From GM7GCV1 sp965221105 (lineage in GTDB: Bacteria; Pseudomonadota; Gammaproteobacteria; Pseudomonadales; GM7GCV1), in assembly GCA_965221105.1 (NCBI GenBank), contig OZ244871.1, positions 496,001 to 560,000 of the forward strand: a stretch of 64,000 nt of DNA, given 5' to 3'. Below, piece after piece: positions 40,870 through 50,510 of this stretch. Position numbers and translations under genes: made by a program. The notes beneath the pieces were generated by a model, which worked only from the letters and a program-made list of their open reading frames with translations, was not told the DNA's origin and made no database searches. How positions within the stretch are numbered: position 1 is the stretch's first letter; the number at the start of each line of letters is the position of its first letter.

Positions 40870-43692
40870 TTAGAGACGAGCACTGACCCTGACACCCCAA
40901 GCGCGAGGCAGACCCGACGTCCTGAAGCCAAAGCCGCTCGCACCGGCCGGAGTAGACTGTAGTGCATAGTTGACGTATTCCTCGTCCCCAGCGTTCTCAA
41001 CAAACCCTTGGACAGAGTAGCGTTCGGAAGGCGAGTCCCAAGTCAGGCGCACATTCGCCACACTATATGCTTCCTGCACTTCATAAGGATTGTTGTCCGC
41101 AGCGAGGAAGGTATCATCTTGATAGGAGCCATCCAACTGGGCTGTGAGGCGTCCCCGATCGCCTAGGTCGTGGAAGTAACGAATAGCGTAGTTTGCCATC
41201 CGCGCGGGCGTAGCGAGTTCTCCACCATCCAATTCTTCAGCGATAGATTTCAGTTCCGAGTCCAAGGTGCCCAGACCAAACACGAACTCCCAGGAATCAT
41301 GGGGCACATACGTCAGTTCTAGCTCAAGCCCGTATATGTCGGCACTACCCGCGTTGAAGTAAACATTCGTGCTACCCACGACGGAACCAGGGTCAGGAAT
41401 CGTCACCTGTGCCTGCAGGTCTTCAAAGTCCTGGTAGAACACAGCGAGGTTGGCGCGCAGCCGATTATCAAACCATTCTGTTTTTCCACCTAGTTCATAG
41501 GAGGTTACCTGCTCTGAATCGGCAGGGCCCGTGGCGGCTACAGTGGTTGAGCCGCTGGCCGAGACAGACCAAGCACCACTCTTATAACCGGTAGACACTT
41601 GCGCGTAGTACAGCGCATCGTCAGTTGGCGTCCACTCAAGCGAGCCACGCCAAGTGAATTCTGTCTCGTCGATATCACCGATTTGGTCGAAAAAGGCACG
41701 CGGGCTGTATGACCCACCCTTGGGGTCTCCGCTGAAATTGCTGCCACGGTCATAGCGCGTCATCACACGCTCCTCCTGAGTGATACGCGCACCGACAATA
41801 CCGCGCAGATTGTCAGTGAGATCAAAATTCAGTTCACCGAATGCCGCCAGCGATTCGGTTTCAGTCGCCGCATCGTAGGCAATGAAGTTTATCTGATCGC
41901 GTCCAAGGTAAATTAACAGGTTAGCGTCTTTTTCGTCGGTGTAGTAATAGGCGCCAGCCACCCAACGCAGTCCTTCATCACCGCCGGAGAGGCGCAACTC
42001 TTGAGAGAACTGCTCTGACTCAAAAGATTTGATGGTATTCAGGTAGCCAACAGCTTCCGTATGGGCCTCAAAGTCCTGCCCGACAAGATCGTCGTACTCC
42101 TCAAATGCGCTAATGGACACAAAATCTGCCCAACCCAAATCGCCGGTGAACTTCAGGTAGCCGCCGAATGCATTGTATTCTTGGGGAATACTGTGAAACA
42201 CTGAGAGGCCCTCGTCTGCTTTGGCGTCAAAAACGGACGCGCCTGCACCGTTGAAACAGCGATCATTCAAGAAAGCATCCACACCGCATGCTCTACTCGC
42301 ATAGACCGACCCTTCTGCGGCATCTCTCGCATCATCTATTTCGGCAGCAGTCGCTCCCGGCGGCAAAGCAGCTTCTGCCGCATCCTGTGCAGCGGCTACT
42401 TCCGCCCGAAAAGCAGAGGTTGGGATCTCATCAGTCGAGAACAACCCTGAGAAGCGATACATTGAAGCGGTGCCATTGGATTCCGCATGCTTGAGTTTGG
42501 CCTCCGCCATCCAGTCGTCGTGTAGGTCAACCTGCAAGGTGGCCCGGAGAGATTGAACGTCGGTTTTGCCCCATCTCGAGTCATTAAAGTCAGGGTTTAA
42601 GTTTTTCTGGTAGCCGTCATCCGTGTTTGATTTGAAGGCAATTCGGCCTCTCACGTCATCGCTGATTGGCCCGCCCACAGCACCTTCCGCAATTACTTGG
42701 CTGTTCTGGCCGACCTGAACAGACGCATAGCCATCAAATTCATCGCTGGGCTTGCGAGAAACAAAATGGACCAGACCGCCCGTAGTGTTGCGGCCAAACA
42801 GCGTGCCCTGCGGCCCGCGCAGCACCTCTATACGCTCGAGGTCGAAAATCTGGCCGGTGACTGAGGCGTTCGCACCTTGGTAAACCTCGTCGATATAGGT
42901 GCCCACAGAAGGTTCATTGATGAAGCTGAAATCAATACTGGTGATACCGCGAATGGTGAGAAACGGAGGTCCTGACGGCCCTAACAGGGAGGTGAACGTA
43001 AAGTTGGGCACCTGGGCGGACACATCCAGGCCATTTTCGAAGCCCAAAGATTCGATCGAATCGCCGCTGAAGGCGGTGACAGAAACGGACACATCCTGCA
43101 AGCTTTCTTCGCGCTTGCTGGCGGTGACGATGATCTCTTCAATGGTGGGCCGGTCGGACACGTCACTTTGCGATTGCGCCAAGGCTTCCGCGCCAAATAA
43201 GCCGGACACCAGTCCTGCCAGTGCGGCAAACAGTCGATTCCTGTTTACTCCAGTATTATTTGCCCTGTCTTTTTTCATGGCACTCCCCGTATTCGTCAAC
43301 TGACCATGCGCTGAAATACTCAGCACGGTTGCGTCGCTGAACGTCGAGGTCAACCCGGTACCCGCAAGCAGGATATCCACACCCTGTTGCAGCGTGTGCC
43401 TCCCTGTCAAGGCATTGGCGGACTTGTCGCGGACCACATCGTCCGGGAAAACCAGCGTCAGGTCAGCCTGTTCAGCAAACTCCATGAGTGCACTGTGAAC
43501 TGGCTGCCGCGGAACATTGAAGTCGAACTCCGCCTCCGCCGCGCTCGCCCGCACAGCAAAGGCAAAACCCAAAATCAGCAAGGCTAGGCTTGCAGCCCAC
43601 CTGCCGGCAGCGCGTCCTGTTTGCACTCGCTTAACTGACGAGTCAGGACGACTTTTCCCTGAGAACCAGTAAAAAAAATATTTCCCCTCCAT
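40870..43692 (-). CDS. TonB-dependent receptor with fused STN domain (940 aa)
   Basis: Residues 1-52 are a signal peptide (WAASLALLILGFAFAV), 53-125 an STN signalling domain (FDFNVPRQPVHSALMEFAEQ, then GRHTLQQGVDILLAGTGL) that talks to FecR. At residue 139 a second Met starts a complete second signal peptide (RNRLFAALAGLVSGLFGAEA), then the TonB box EEIIVTA (185-191), plug (VEVLRGPQG-like IEVLRGPQGTLFGRNTTGG) and barrel. The protein therefore looks like an STN protein fused to a whole receptor. A GGGGAG site 4 nt before Met139 could also yield the receptor alone. An alanine-rich insert near residue 430 is absent from the paralogue at 15657. Confidence 0.9.
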   Translation of the reverse strand: MEGKYFFYWFSGKSRPDSSVKRVQTGRAAGRWAASLALLILGFAFAVRASAAEAEFDFNVPRQPVHSALMEFAEQADLTLVFPDDVVRDKSANALTGRHTLQQGVDILLAGTGLTSTFSDATVLSISAHGQLTNTGSAMKKDRANNTGVNRNRLFAALAGLVSGLFGAEALAQSQSDVSDRPTIEEIIVTASKREESLQDVSVSVTAFSGDSIESLGFENGLDVSAQVPNFTFTSLLGPSGPPFLTIRGITSIDFSFINEPSVGTYIDEVYQGANASVTGQIFDLERIEVLRGPQGTLFGRNTTGGLVHFVSRKPSDEFDGYASVQVGQNSQVIAEGAVGGPISDDVRGRIAFKSNTDDGYQKNLNPDFNDSRWGKTDVQSLRATLQVDLHDDWMAEAKLKHAESNGTASMYRFSGLFSTDEIPTSAFRAEVAAAQDAAEAALPPGATAAEIDDARDAAEGSVYASRACGVDAFLNDRCFNGAGASVFDAKADEGLSVFHSIPQEYNAFGGYLKFTGDLGWADFVSISAFEEYDDLVGQDFEAHTEAVGYLNTIKSFESEQFSQELRLSGGDEGLRWVAGAYYYTDEKDANLLIYLGRDQINFIAYDAATETESLAAFGELNFDLTDNLRGIVGARITQEERVMTRYDRGSNFSGDPKGGSYSPRAFFDQIGDIDETEFTWRGSLEWTPTDDALYYAQVSTGYKSGAWSVSASGSTTVAATGPADSEQVTSYELGGKTEWFDNRLRANLAVFYQDFEDLQAQVTIPDPGSVVGSTNVYFNAGSADIYGLELELTYVPHDSWEFVFGLGTLDSELKSIAEELDGGELATPARMANYAIRYFHDLGDRGRLTAQLDGSYQDDTFLAADNNPYEVQEAYSVANVRLTWDSPSERYSVQGFVENAGDEEYVNYALQSTPAGASGFGFRTSGLPRAWGVRVSARL

Positions 43693-43825
43693 TGTGAGTC
43701 GGCCTGATTCGCTTAATCAGATAATGCCACTGTCATTTCCTGATCTCTTCGCGCGCGCCCGGCCCCCTCGCGTGCAGCGGCACAGTCCGCTTGCCAGCCA
43801 CCAAACCGGGCACATGATACTTCAG

Positions 43826-45118
43826 CTATTTTCCCACCCGGTCGGCTACGGCACGGAGGTCGTCCTTCAGGGTGCGCGACGCGCGGAAGTAGAAGTAAAA
43901 ACTGGCCAGGTAGACGAGATTGCAGAGCAGCAGTGACCAGCGCAGGGACTCGACATCGCTTATCTGCGAGCTTGCCTGCAGAACATCGCTCAAAACTCCG
44001 ACAGTCGTCGGGCCGAATACCAAGCCGATAATACTGGTGATGAACAAGAGCAACGCCGACGCCCCGGCGCGCATCGAGAGCGGTGCCATGGTCTGGGTCA
44101 TCGCCAAGGTCGGTCCGATGCTCAGATTTGATAGAAAGGTCGGAAGCATGTAGACGATCAAGACCATCCAGAGGGCATCCACGAGGAACATAGCAGCACT
44201 GACTGGCACCGAAATCAGCAAAGCCCAGGCTGGCAACAGCATGTACCAACGAACATCCCGCGCCCCTAGTTTGTCGCCGATGAAACCGGAGAGCAGGGTG
44301 CCGGCGCCGCCGAACAGGCCGATGATCAGCCCGAGCGCCGTCCCAACTTCACCAGTACTCATGTCGTGTGTGCGCATGAGAAAAGATGGCATCCACGCGA
44401 TTAAACCGTAGCCCACGAAACTCTGGGTGCCGGAACCTAGGGCAATACAGCGAAAGGTCTTGAAACCCCACATGGTACGGATCACGTCGATGAACGGAAC
44501 GTGATGGGCTGCAGATGGACGCTTCTCCGAATAACCGCGCGGTGGTTCGCTGACGGTCAGTTTCAGAATCACAGCGAGGATGATGCCGGGCACGCCAACG
44601 ACGAAAAACGCGTTGCGCCAGCCAAAAAACTCGTTGATCCAACCGCCTGCGAGATTGCCGAGCAGGATACCGATGGAGACGCCGAGGGCGTAGATGCCGA
44701 GCGCGGTGGCACGTTTATCCGGTGCGAAATAGTCGGCGATGAGGGAGTGCGAAGGTGGCGAACCTCCAGCCTCGCCAATACCAACACCGATGCGCGCAAT
44801 CAGGAGATGTAGGAAGTTCTGGGCGAATCCGGAGAGCGCGGTCATCAGGGACCAGATGCCAAGGCAGATCGAGATAATGTTGACCCGGGAATACCGGTCT
44901 GCGAGTCGTGCAATGGGTATCCCTAAGGTCGCGTAGAAGATGCCGAAGGCAACGCCGGAGAGGGTGCCGATCTGGGTATCCGAAAGCCCCAGATCCTCGC
45001 GGATGGAGGGTGCGAGGATCGCCAGTATCTGCCGGTCAATGAAATTGAATACATAGACGACCATCAGTATGCCGAGCACATACCGCGTGTAACCGAGGGA
45101 ATAGGGTGGTGCTTTCAG
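43826..45118 (-). CDS. MFS transporter, spinster-like
   Basis: About 430 aa with 12 predicted spans; landmarks NFIDRQILAILAPSIREDLG, GVAFGIFYATLGIPIARLAD and RIGVGIGEAGGSPPSHSLIA mark the same group as the transporter at 18851. By comparison with the stub at 40797 the original start codon should be at 45118, but there it reads CTG instead of ATG. A GTG at 45079 would remove 13 residues before the first span. Either CTG is used or translation begins at GTG. It lies between the two receptor copies. Confidence 0.85.
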   Translation of the reverse strand: MKAPPYSLGYTRYVLGILMVVYVFNFIDRQILAILAPSIREDLGLSDTQIGTLSGVAFGIFYATLGIPIARLADRYSRVNIISICLGIWSLMTALSGFAQNFLHLLIARIGVGIGEAGGSPPSHSLIADYFAPDKRATALGIYALGVSIGILLGNLAGGWINEFFGWRNAFFVVGVPGIILAVILKLTVSEPPRGYSEKRPSAAHHVPFIDVIRTMWGFKTFRCIALGSGTQSFVGYGLIAWMPSFLMRTHDMSTGEVGTALGLIIGLFGGAGTLLSGFIGDKLGARDVRWYMLLPAWALLISVPVSAAMFLVDALWMVLIVYMLPTFLSNLSIGPTLAMTQTMAPLSMRAGASALLLFITSIIGLVFGPTTVGVLSDVLQASSQISDVESLRWSLLLCNLVYLASFYFYFRASRTLKDDLRAVADRVGK

Positions 45119-45158
45119 GTGACTCGCCCCATGTCGACAGAGAGCTGCACGTCCCCGG

Positions 45159-45259
45159 TCAGGTGGTGCCCGGGAGCTGCTGCAATGTCATCGCAAACTT
45201 CACGCCCCACAGGCGCGGCCTGGTTACGCCCATATTGTGTTTTCCCTGTCTTTTGTCAT
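45159..45259 (-). pseudogene. Internally deleted TonB receptor: first and last codons only
   Basis: An ATG at 45259 starts MTKDRENT, the equivalent of MKKDRANN in the 940-aa receptor, and overlaps the stop of the STN frame (ATGA). It stops after 11 codons. A few bases later another frame reads RPRLWGVKFAMTLQQL to a TGA at 45159, the C-terminal strand of a receptor, closest to the end of the one at 15657 (PRLWGVKLAMTLQ). The whole plug and barrel are deleted. Confidence 0.7.
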
Positions 45260-45661
45260 GTCACCCCCCTATTCATCAACTGTTCATTCGCTGAAATGTT
45301 CTGCACGTTTACGCTGCTGAACATCGGGGTCAACCCGGTACCCGCAAGCAGGATGTCTGCGCCCTGCTGCAGCGTATGCCTCCCCGTCAAGGCGTTGGCG
45401 GACTTGTCGCGAACCACATCGTCCGGGAACACCAGCGTCAGGTCGGACTGTTCAGCAAAATCCATGAGCGCACTGCGAACCGGCTGCCGCGGAACATCGA
45501 ATTCGAACTCCGTGTCCGCTGCGCTCGCCGACGCAGCAAAGCCAAAACCCAAAATCAGCAAGGCTAGGCTTCCAGCCCGCCTGCAGGCAGCGAGTCTTCT
45601 TTGCACTCGCTTAGCTGACGATTGAGAACAGCTTTTCCCTGAGGACAGGTGAAAAGGCTTC
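45256..45661 (-). pseudogene. Stand-alone STN domain, duplicate of the receptor N-terminus
   Basis: The frame contains a signal peptide (AGSLALLILGFGFAASASAA) and an STN domain (FEFDVPRQPVRSALMDFAEQ, ANALTGRHTLQQGADILLAG) nearly identical to residues 30-130 of the 940-aa receptor. The ATG equivalent to 43692 is at 45670 but a 2-nt indel puts it out of frame; a GTG inside KRVQ could still start translation. Unlike the fused copy, it ends with its own TGA, which overlaps the ATG of the receptor remnant. FecR ends just upstream. Confidence 0.7.
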
Positions 45662-45694
45662 CTCCCCCATTGTGGGGAGGCCTGATTCTTTCGA

Positions 45695-46783
45695 TCAGAG
45701 ACTGCTGAGGAGCACGCGACTCTCGCCATCGAACTCATGTGCGATATCGAAGTTAACGTGCAGCGACGAGAGCAGTGCTTCAACATCGCCAACCCGAAAG
45801 CGGCCGGAGAGGGCGCGGGTTTTCAGCGATTCGTTGAGGAAAACAAATTCGACTGTCGTATATCGCTCGACCTCCTTGAGCGCTTGTTCGAGCGGCTCCG
45901 AGCGAAAGACGAGGCGACCATCGCGCCAAGATAGCTTGAGCGCGATCTCGTCGTTCGAAACCAATTTTTTGACTGGCTCGGCGGTGCCCAAGCTCACCAA
46001 CTCACCCACCGCAACAATGTTGTCGGCATCCTTGTCGCCCAATTTCCCAAGCAAGGGTGGCAAGGCCAAGTTGTCCATTTCATTGCTGTCGCTGGCACGC
46101 GGCGACGGCGCCATGGTTGTGTGCTTGCCAATGGCCACCTTGCCTTCGGTCACCAGGAGCTCGACATGGTGATCATCGGCCATTGCCACCACGAATTCCG
46201 TGCCAACCGCTTGAATGACTTGATTGCCGGCGAGCACGGATAATGGCCTGCTACGGTCTTCGGCGACCCGCACGAGAATCTCGCCTTGTGCCAGACGCAG
46301 CAATCGTTGATCTGGTGTGAAAGTGACCCCGAGTTGGCTGTTGGTGTTCAACACCACTTCGCTGCTATCGGGAAGCAGCAGGGTCTTCTGCTCGCCGATC
46401 GCGGTTGCGTACTCGGCTGATGTCGTTGGCGGCGCTTTATCGCCACCGGAAGTCGGCAGAATAAGTCCGACGGCTATCAGAACCGCCAAGGCGCCAGCCG
46501 CAGCGAGACCTTGGACCCACGGCCGATAGCCAAAGCCGCGCTTGACCCGATCATGCTCAGACCCGCGCGGAAACAGCTCGGCCAGCCGTGCAAGCGTATC
46601 GACCCTATCCCAGACCGAGGCGACTTCCATGAAGGATTCCCGATGTTCGACGCTCTCGTCCAGCCAGGCGCCAAGAGCCGCCTCGTCGCGTTCACTCAAT
46701 TCCCCCTCATCCAATTTAAGCACCCAGCGGCTCGCGGCTTCGAGCGATTCGTCATCGTGCGAGATCGACACGACGTTGTTCAT
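45695..46783 (-). CDS. FecR-family anti-sigma factor / sensor
   Basis: A 362-aa inner-membrane regulator. Residues 10-75 form the DUF4880 domain (SRWVLKLDEGELSERDEAAL, GAWLDESVEHRESFMEV), one span follows near residue 95-112 (GLAAAGALAVLIAVGLIL), then the FecR domain (YATAIGEQKTLLLPDSSEVV, TEGKVAIG) and a C-terminal STN-contact-like region. It receives a signal from STN receptors and controls the sigma factor encoded upstream, with which it overlaps by 4 nt. Confidence 0.92.
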   Translation of the reverse strand: MNNVVSISHDDESLEAASRWVLKLDEGELSERDEAALGAWLDESVEHRESFMEVASVWDRVDTLARLAELFPRGSEHDRVKRGFGYRPWVQGLAAAGALAVLIAVGLILPTSGGDKAPPTTSAEYATAIGEQKTLLLPDSSEVVLNTNSQLGVTFTPDQRLLRLAQGEILVRVAEDRSRPLSVLAGNQVIQAVGTEFVVAMADDHHVELLVTEGKVAIGKHTTMAPSPRASDSNEMDNLALPPLLGKLGDKDADNIVAVGELVSLGTAEPVKKLVSNDEIALKLSWRDGRLVFRSEPLEQALKEVERYTTVEFVFLNESLKTRALSGRFRVGDVEALLSSLHVNFDIAHEFDGESRVLLSSL

Positions 46784-47367
46784 ACATCCTCTCTTCGTCG
46801 TCCCATAGACGAATGACGCTTCGTATTCCCTGAAGCCCGTCCCACAGCCAGCTGCCGACGCTTGCGCATGAACTGCACGCAGCGCTTGGTGCCGTTGGTG
46901 ATATGGGTCTCAACAGTGGCTTGAGCGAGCCCCATCTCTGCCATGATTTCCCGCAGCGTGTAGCCGTAGACCTTTTTCAGGACGAAGGCGCGGCGACCCT
47001 GTCTTGGCAGGGAGCGCACCGCCTCGCAAAAAAGCGCAAACTCCTCGTCAGAGGTGACCTGCGCATAGGTGGGATCCGACTCCGAGGGCACCAGCATCTC
47101 TTCGCGCGGCAATTCGTCCATGTCGGCACCGGCGGTCAAGCGCGACTCCGAACGCTTCACGTGGTCAATGGCGAGGTTGCGCGCCGTGCGGAACAGATAG
47201 GAACGCGGCTCACGGATGACCTTCTGATCATCTACGCGGCATATGCGGACATAGGTTTCCTGGACGATATCCTCAACATCTTTCGGCGGGACAATGCGCA
47301 TCACCAACCGGGCGAGCTGCCCGCGCAGCTCAAGGTATGCGTCGATCAAACGATACGATCCAGCCAC
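46780..47367 (-). CDS. FecI-like ECF RNA polymerase sigma factor
   Basis: A 195-aa sigma-70 family protein. Region 2 is EDIVQETYVRICRVDDQKVI with the -10 recognition helix and YLFRTARNLAIDHVKR; region 4 is LPRQGRRAFVLKKVYGYTLR followed by EIMAEMGLAQATVETHI. It should direct transcription of receptor genes when released by FecR. It is first of the sigma-FecR-STN-receptor-MFS order. Its targets may include the receptor at 15657, whose own regulators are dead; that is inference. Confidence 0.92.
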   Translation of the reverse strand: MAGSYRLIDAYLELRGQLARLVMRIVPPKDVEDIVQETYVRICRVDDQKVIREPRSYLFRTARNLAIDHVKRSESRLTAGADMDELPREEMLVPSESDPTYAQVTSDEEFALFCEAVRSLPRQGRRAFVLKKVYGYTLREIMAEMGLAQATVETHITNGTKRCVQFMRKRRQLAVGRASGNTKRHSSMGRRREDV

Positions 47368-47687
47368 AAGCCCGAACTTCTCACGAAACTATCGAGAGCG
47401 CCAGATACATATGCTGTAACTCTTTGACATATAAATCTAAAGAAGCACGGCATAGATTTCCCCCCACTGGCGCACACTGTACCTTGACGAAGCCGGTGTA
47501 CGCAACCTTCGGCGTTGTCCAACGCGACACGATGTTCAATGGAGAGGAGTGAATCTACGACGAATCGAGGTCGATTTCAGCGACGGCGCGACGCTGCTCG
47601 ACGAAATACGGACCTAAGGCCCGAGCGCTGAGATCGGCAGAACAATCACGCCGTCAGCGCGCTGGTAGCCATAGCCGCTGCCAACCA
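47368..47687. other. Region upstream of the sigma factor, no gene seen
   Basis: The promoter of the regulatory operon should be here, but no clear -35/-10 pair stands out. No open frame is convincing. Confidence 0.3.
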
Positions 47688-47915
47688 CTACCGTAAGCAG
47701 AGATTACGCGCACGGGTGCCAGACATGGGGCTTCGCTGTGCCCAGATAGACCAGGAGGTAGGCAGAGCGCACGCTGGATAGTAGCGACTGTCCACAGGAT
47801 GACGCAGAACCAGAAGTGTTCGCCAAGATGAAGGACCGCGCACCACTCACCGGTGCGGGCAGCCCCTTCTTCTCCGGGCGCGAAGTGGAAATCAATCAAT
47901 TCCGCGAGAGCGCGG
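47688..47915. repeat. 228-bp repeat, copy 2
   Basis: The second copy of the repeat at 39744-39971, in the same orientation. It includes the upstream region and first about 30 codons of an AAA ATPase. Confidence 0.8.
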
Positions 47916-48124
47916 GGCAACTCGCCAAAGGCTTCCGCGCCAACAACACGCTGGTCTTTGAAGGGCCTCCGGGCTGCGGTAAGACCGCATTGCTTGACCA
48001 GATCACCGCTGATGTGAACGCCTACCCCGCTGACAGTGCACCGAATGGAGCGACTCGAAGGATGATCAGGCACGGTGGATTATCGGTAAGTCATCATGAA
48101 AAAAGCCTCAGCACCGACTTTTGA
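47816..48124 (+). pseudogene. AAA ATPase, N-terminal fragment with Walker A
   Basis: The frame (MFAKMKDRAPLTGAGSPFFS, GREVEINQF) continues past the repeat into RANNTLVFEGPPGCGKTALL, a clean Walker A motif, and DQITADV. It then degenerates (NAYPADSAPNGATRR) and stops; Walker B and the rest are absent. It is a 5' fragment of an AAA_16-like ATPase. Confidence 0.65.
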
Positions 48125-48378
48125 ATGTTCCTGCTCCAGCGGGCACCATCCATTGTGGATTTGACGCGTATTACCCGTGCTGTCAACTCGCCGTTTCCAG
48201 GGGCAAGCTCCCATGCTTCCCCGTCAAGGTCTGTGGCTTCGATAGGTGCATCTTCGACATTTTGACCCTTCTTTCCAAACCGGCTTCTGATGTGGTGCCA
48301 ATATGGAAACCAGTACAGACATATGCGAATGCCCAGACCACTCGCAAGAAACATGGCAAGAAAACCATGTACAGGCAT
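48094..48378 (-). CDS. Possible small membrane-anchored protein
   Basis: From ATG at 48378 a 94-aa frame has one hydrophobic segment (FLAMFLASGLGIRICLYWFP) and a soluble tail (NVEDAPIEATDLDGEAWELA). The composition is plausible, but there is no ribosome binding site and no family. An overlapping minus frame is less protein-like. Confidence 0.35.
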   Translation of the reverse strand: MPVHGFLAMFLASGLGIRICLYWFPYWHHIRSRFGKKGQNVEDAPIEATDLDGEAWELAPGNGELTARVIRVKSTMDGARWSRNIQKSVLRLFS

Positions 48379-48486
48379 GTCTGGAAACACGGAAATTGGC
48401 ACCGCCTCGTTTTTCCGTTCTGCCTGAACCTGAGTATCCTGAAATACTGGTAAGATTGATTCATTGCAATCTGGAAGGACGACACA

Positions 48487-49314
48487 ATGAAATCGGGCTG
48501 TGCTTCTTTTTTCTTGAGCCTGTCGGCACTCCTGCCGATATTGATTCTGAGTGCGGCAAGCGCCGCTGTGTTTGCCCGGCCTGGAATCGATTCCATAGTC
48601 ACCCGTCCGGGTGGCACCATTCTCTTCAATCGGTACTGCGCGAACGAGGAGTACTATCAGGTGCACGCCTACGCAATTCTGGAATCCCACGACAGCGCAG
48701 CCAGAGCTTTGATGCAAATATCGACTGGTTACTTCCGACTGGAGAATTCAGCCGTGCAAATCGGCTTCGATCCCCTTGAATTCGATTTTGACCTCGGCCC
48801 CGAATGGGCCGATTCCGAGTTGTCCATGCAGATTATGGCAACGACAGGTGAGCAGGAATTTGTAACGTTGGCGTTTGCTGCCTATCTCGATTCTGAATTC
48901 GGTCGGGAACCGATTCGGCGACCCTTCATCACCGATGCCAGAGGACGGCTGAATTGGCGGAATTTTGTTGAGCCAGAACTGGTGGAAACCAAGGCTGACC
49001 AAGGCTCTAACGTCGCCGAGTATGCCTACTTCGATGCCAGCGAACTGGTGATCAACAATTCGGGCGAGACGATCTGGTTCAGCCTGCGCCTGACCCGTGA
49101 CCGCAGTGATGCGGAAATCCTGTTGACGGGGCCGGCATTCCGGATTCCCAATGGAATTTGGAATATGGACCTGTCCGAACCGCGTGTCCTTGGTCTGCTG
49201 CAATCCCTGAATCCGTTTCAGAAAGGTGGAATGATCGACGCGCTCAACAGAGGAATGAGGTATCGCGACTGTCTGCAGGAGCGCAAGGAGGCCAGACTGC
49301 AATTCCATAACTGA
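48487..49314 (+). CDS. Exported protein of unknown function
   Basis: A 275-aa protein with a signal peptide (FFLSLSALLPILILSAASAA, cleavage after about residue 30). The mature part is acidic and beta-rich (TLAFAAYLDSEFGREPIRRP, ISTGYFRLENSAVQIGFD) with few cysteines, suggesting a soluble periplasmic domain. ATG at 48487 follows a GGAAGGACGACACA ribosome binding site. It stands alone and no family is recognised. Confidence 0.7.
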   Translation: MKSGCASFFLSLSALLPILILSAASAAVFARPGIDSIVTRPGGTILFNRYCANEEYYQVHAYAILESHDSAARALMQISTGYFRLENSAVQIGFDPLEFDFDLGPEWADSELSMQIMATTGEQEFVTLAFAAYLDSEFGREPIRRPFITDARGRLNWRNFVEPELVETKADQGSNVAEYAYFDASELVINNSGETIWFSLRLTRDRSDAEILLTGPAFRIPNGIWNMDLSEPRVLGLLQSLNPFQKGGMIDALNRGMRYRDCLQERKEARLQFHN

Positions 49315-50189
49315 CGCTTGTGAATGTCACGCCAGACCTCGACACACTGTAGGGGAAGGCTGACACAGGCATCGTCGCACAGTACCTTGAGAAAGCCAGT
49401 GGCTTGTATCAAGTCTCAGCCCGCATTTGGATGGACTTGAGCGGCTGACGCTGAGGAGTGCCACTGCAAGGGCACGAACGCGCCCCTTCGCTGCGTATCG
49501 GTTCGATCTGACCGTATCCTGCTCGAAACGCCCCGCTTCAAGCAAGGTCTCCGGAGCGAGAGCATCCTGCCCTCGGCCACATCACGACGATGACCTGAGT
49601 CCCGCTGAGCCACTGCTGGCTGTTGGGCACCGGTCTGTGCGTGCGCAGCGGTAGAAACCAGGACCCGCTCCTGCGCATGAGTTTCCGTTGTGAGTCCCGG
49701 CAGTAGCGGCAGGGCGAGCAACGTCGCGGCAAGCACGGTTCGCAATGGCTGGGCGATGGAAGAACTGCCCGCACGGATGCCATTGGCATTCCGAACAGCG
49801 TCGTCGGGAATACCGGGTTGCGTCGTCTTGCAGGGGCCATGCAATAGAACGGCTGCCCTGAGCAGCCAATCTGGACCCTCATGGAAGTGTGCACAGGATG
49901 GCCGGGCTGAACGGGGCCGTCAGGCCATTGATGTGCCTGTTCAGACTCCCTTCTCGGGCAACCTCCCGCTTCGACAGACCACATTTCTGCAGCAGCACTT
50001 TTATCTGACCCACCACAACCTACCCTGCATCAAACGTTCAGGCGATACATCCATTGGGCCACTTCAGTACTGCAATTGCCATAGTCAAACTCATAGTGTT
50101 TTGTGCACACACGCTCTGGTCCGAAACCGCCCTGCGGTCAAAAAAGCTTCAATGGCTGATGGCTCAAGTGAATTTACTGACTGCCAGAC
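49315..50189. other. Decayed stretch with a signal-peptide-like fragment
   Basis: No intact gene. On the minus strand (about 49590-49780) PLRTVLAATLLALPLLPGLT, ETHAQE looks like the signal peptide of a lost exported protein, followed by frameshifted sequence. Nothing else can be assigned. Confidence 0.35.
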
Positions 50190-50510
50190 TGAACCTCGTT
50201 AAACGGCACGTTCTTATCAACGCGAATATCCCCAGGAAGCTCCAGGACCTGTTCGGCAACAATAGTACGCAAAATCTCATCGGTCCCTCCAGCAACTCAT
50301 AATGCCCGGAGAAAAAAGATATGTCTGCTGGAAAAAGGCTGACATGATCGCTGTCTCTTCATCAACACAGGTACCTGTCTGAGCCATCAAATCCAGCGCA
50401 TAGGCACGTTCTCCTGGCACATCGCCGTTCAGTCCCGCGTCCACAAAGCAGGCGTATTGCGAAATCCGGTGTTGGGTGATGCCCAGGGTGATCCCCGGAT
50501 TGCTCGTGCT
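50190..50510 (-). pseudogene. Acyl-CoA dehydrogenase, C-terminal remnant
   Basis: The final exon-like piece reads YELLEGPDEILRTIVAEQVL, ELPGDIRVDKNVPFNE, the conserved end of an acyl-CoA dehydrogenase (E-G-x-D/S-E-I, R-x-I-x-A). Upstream, in a different frame, GITLGITQHRISQYACFVDA and DEETAIMSAFFQQTYLFSPG belong to the same enzyme, with in-frame stops. The N-terminal half is gone. Confidence 0.65.
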
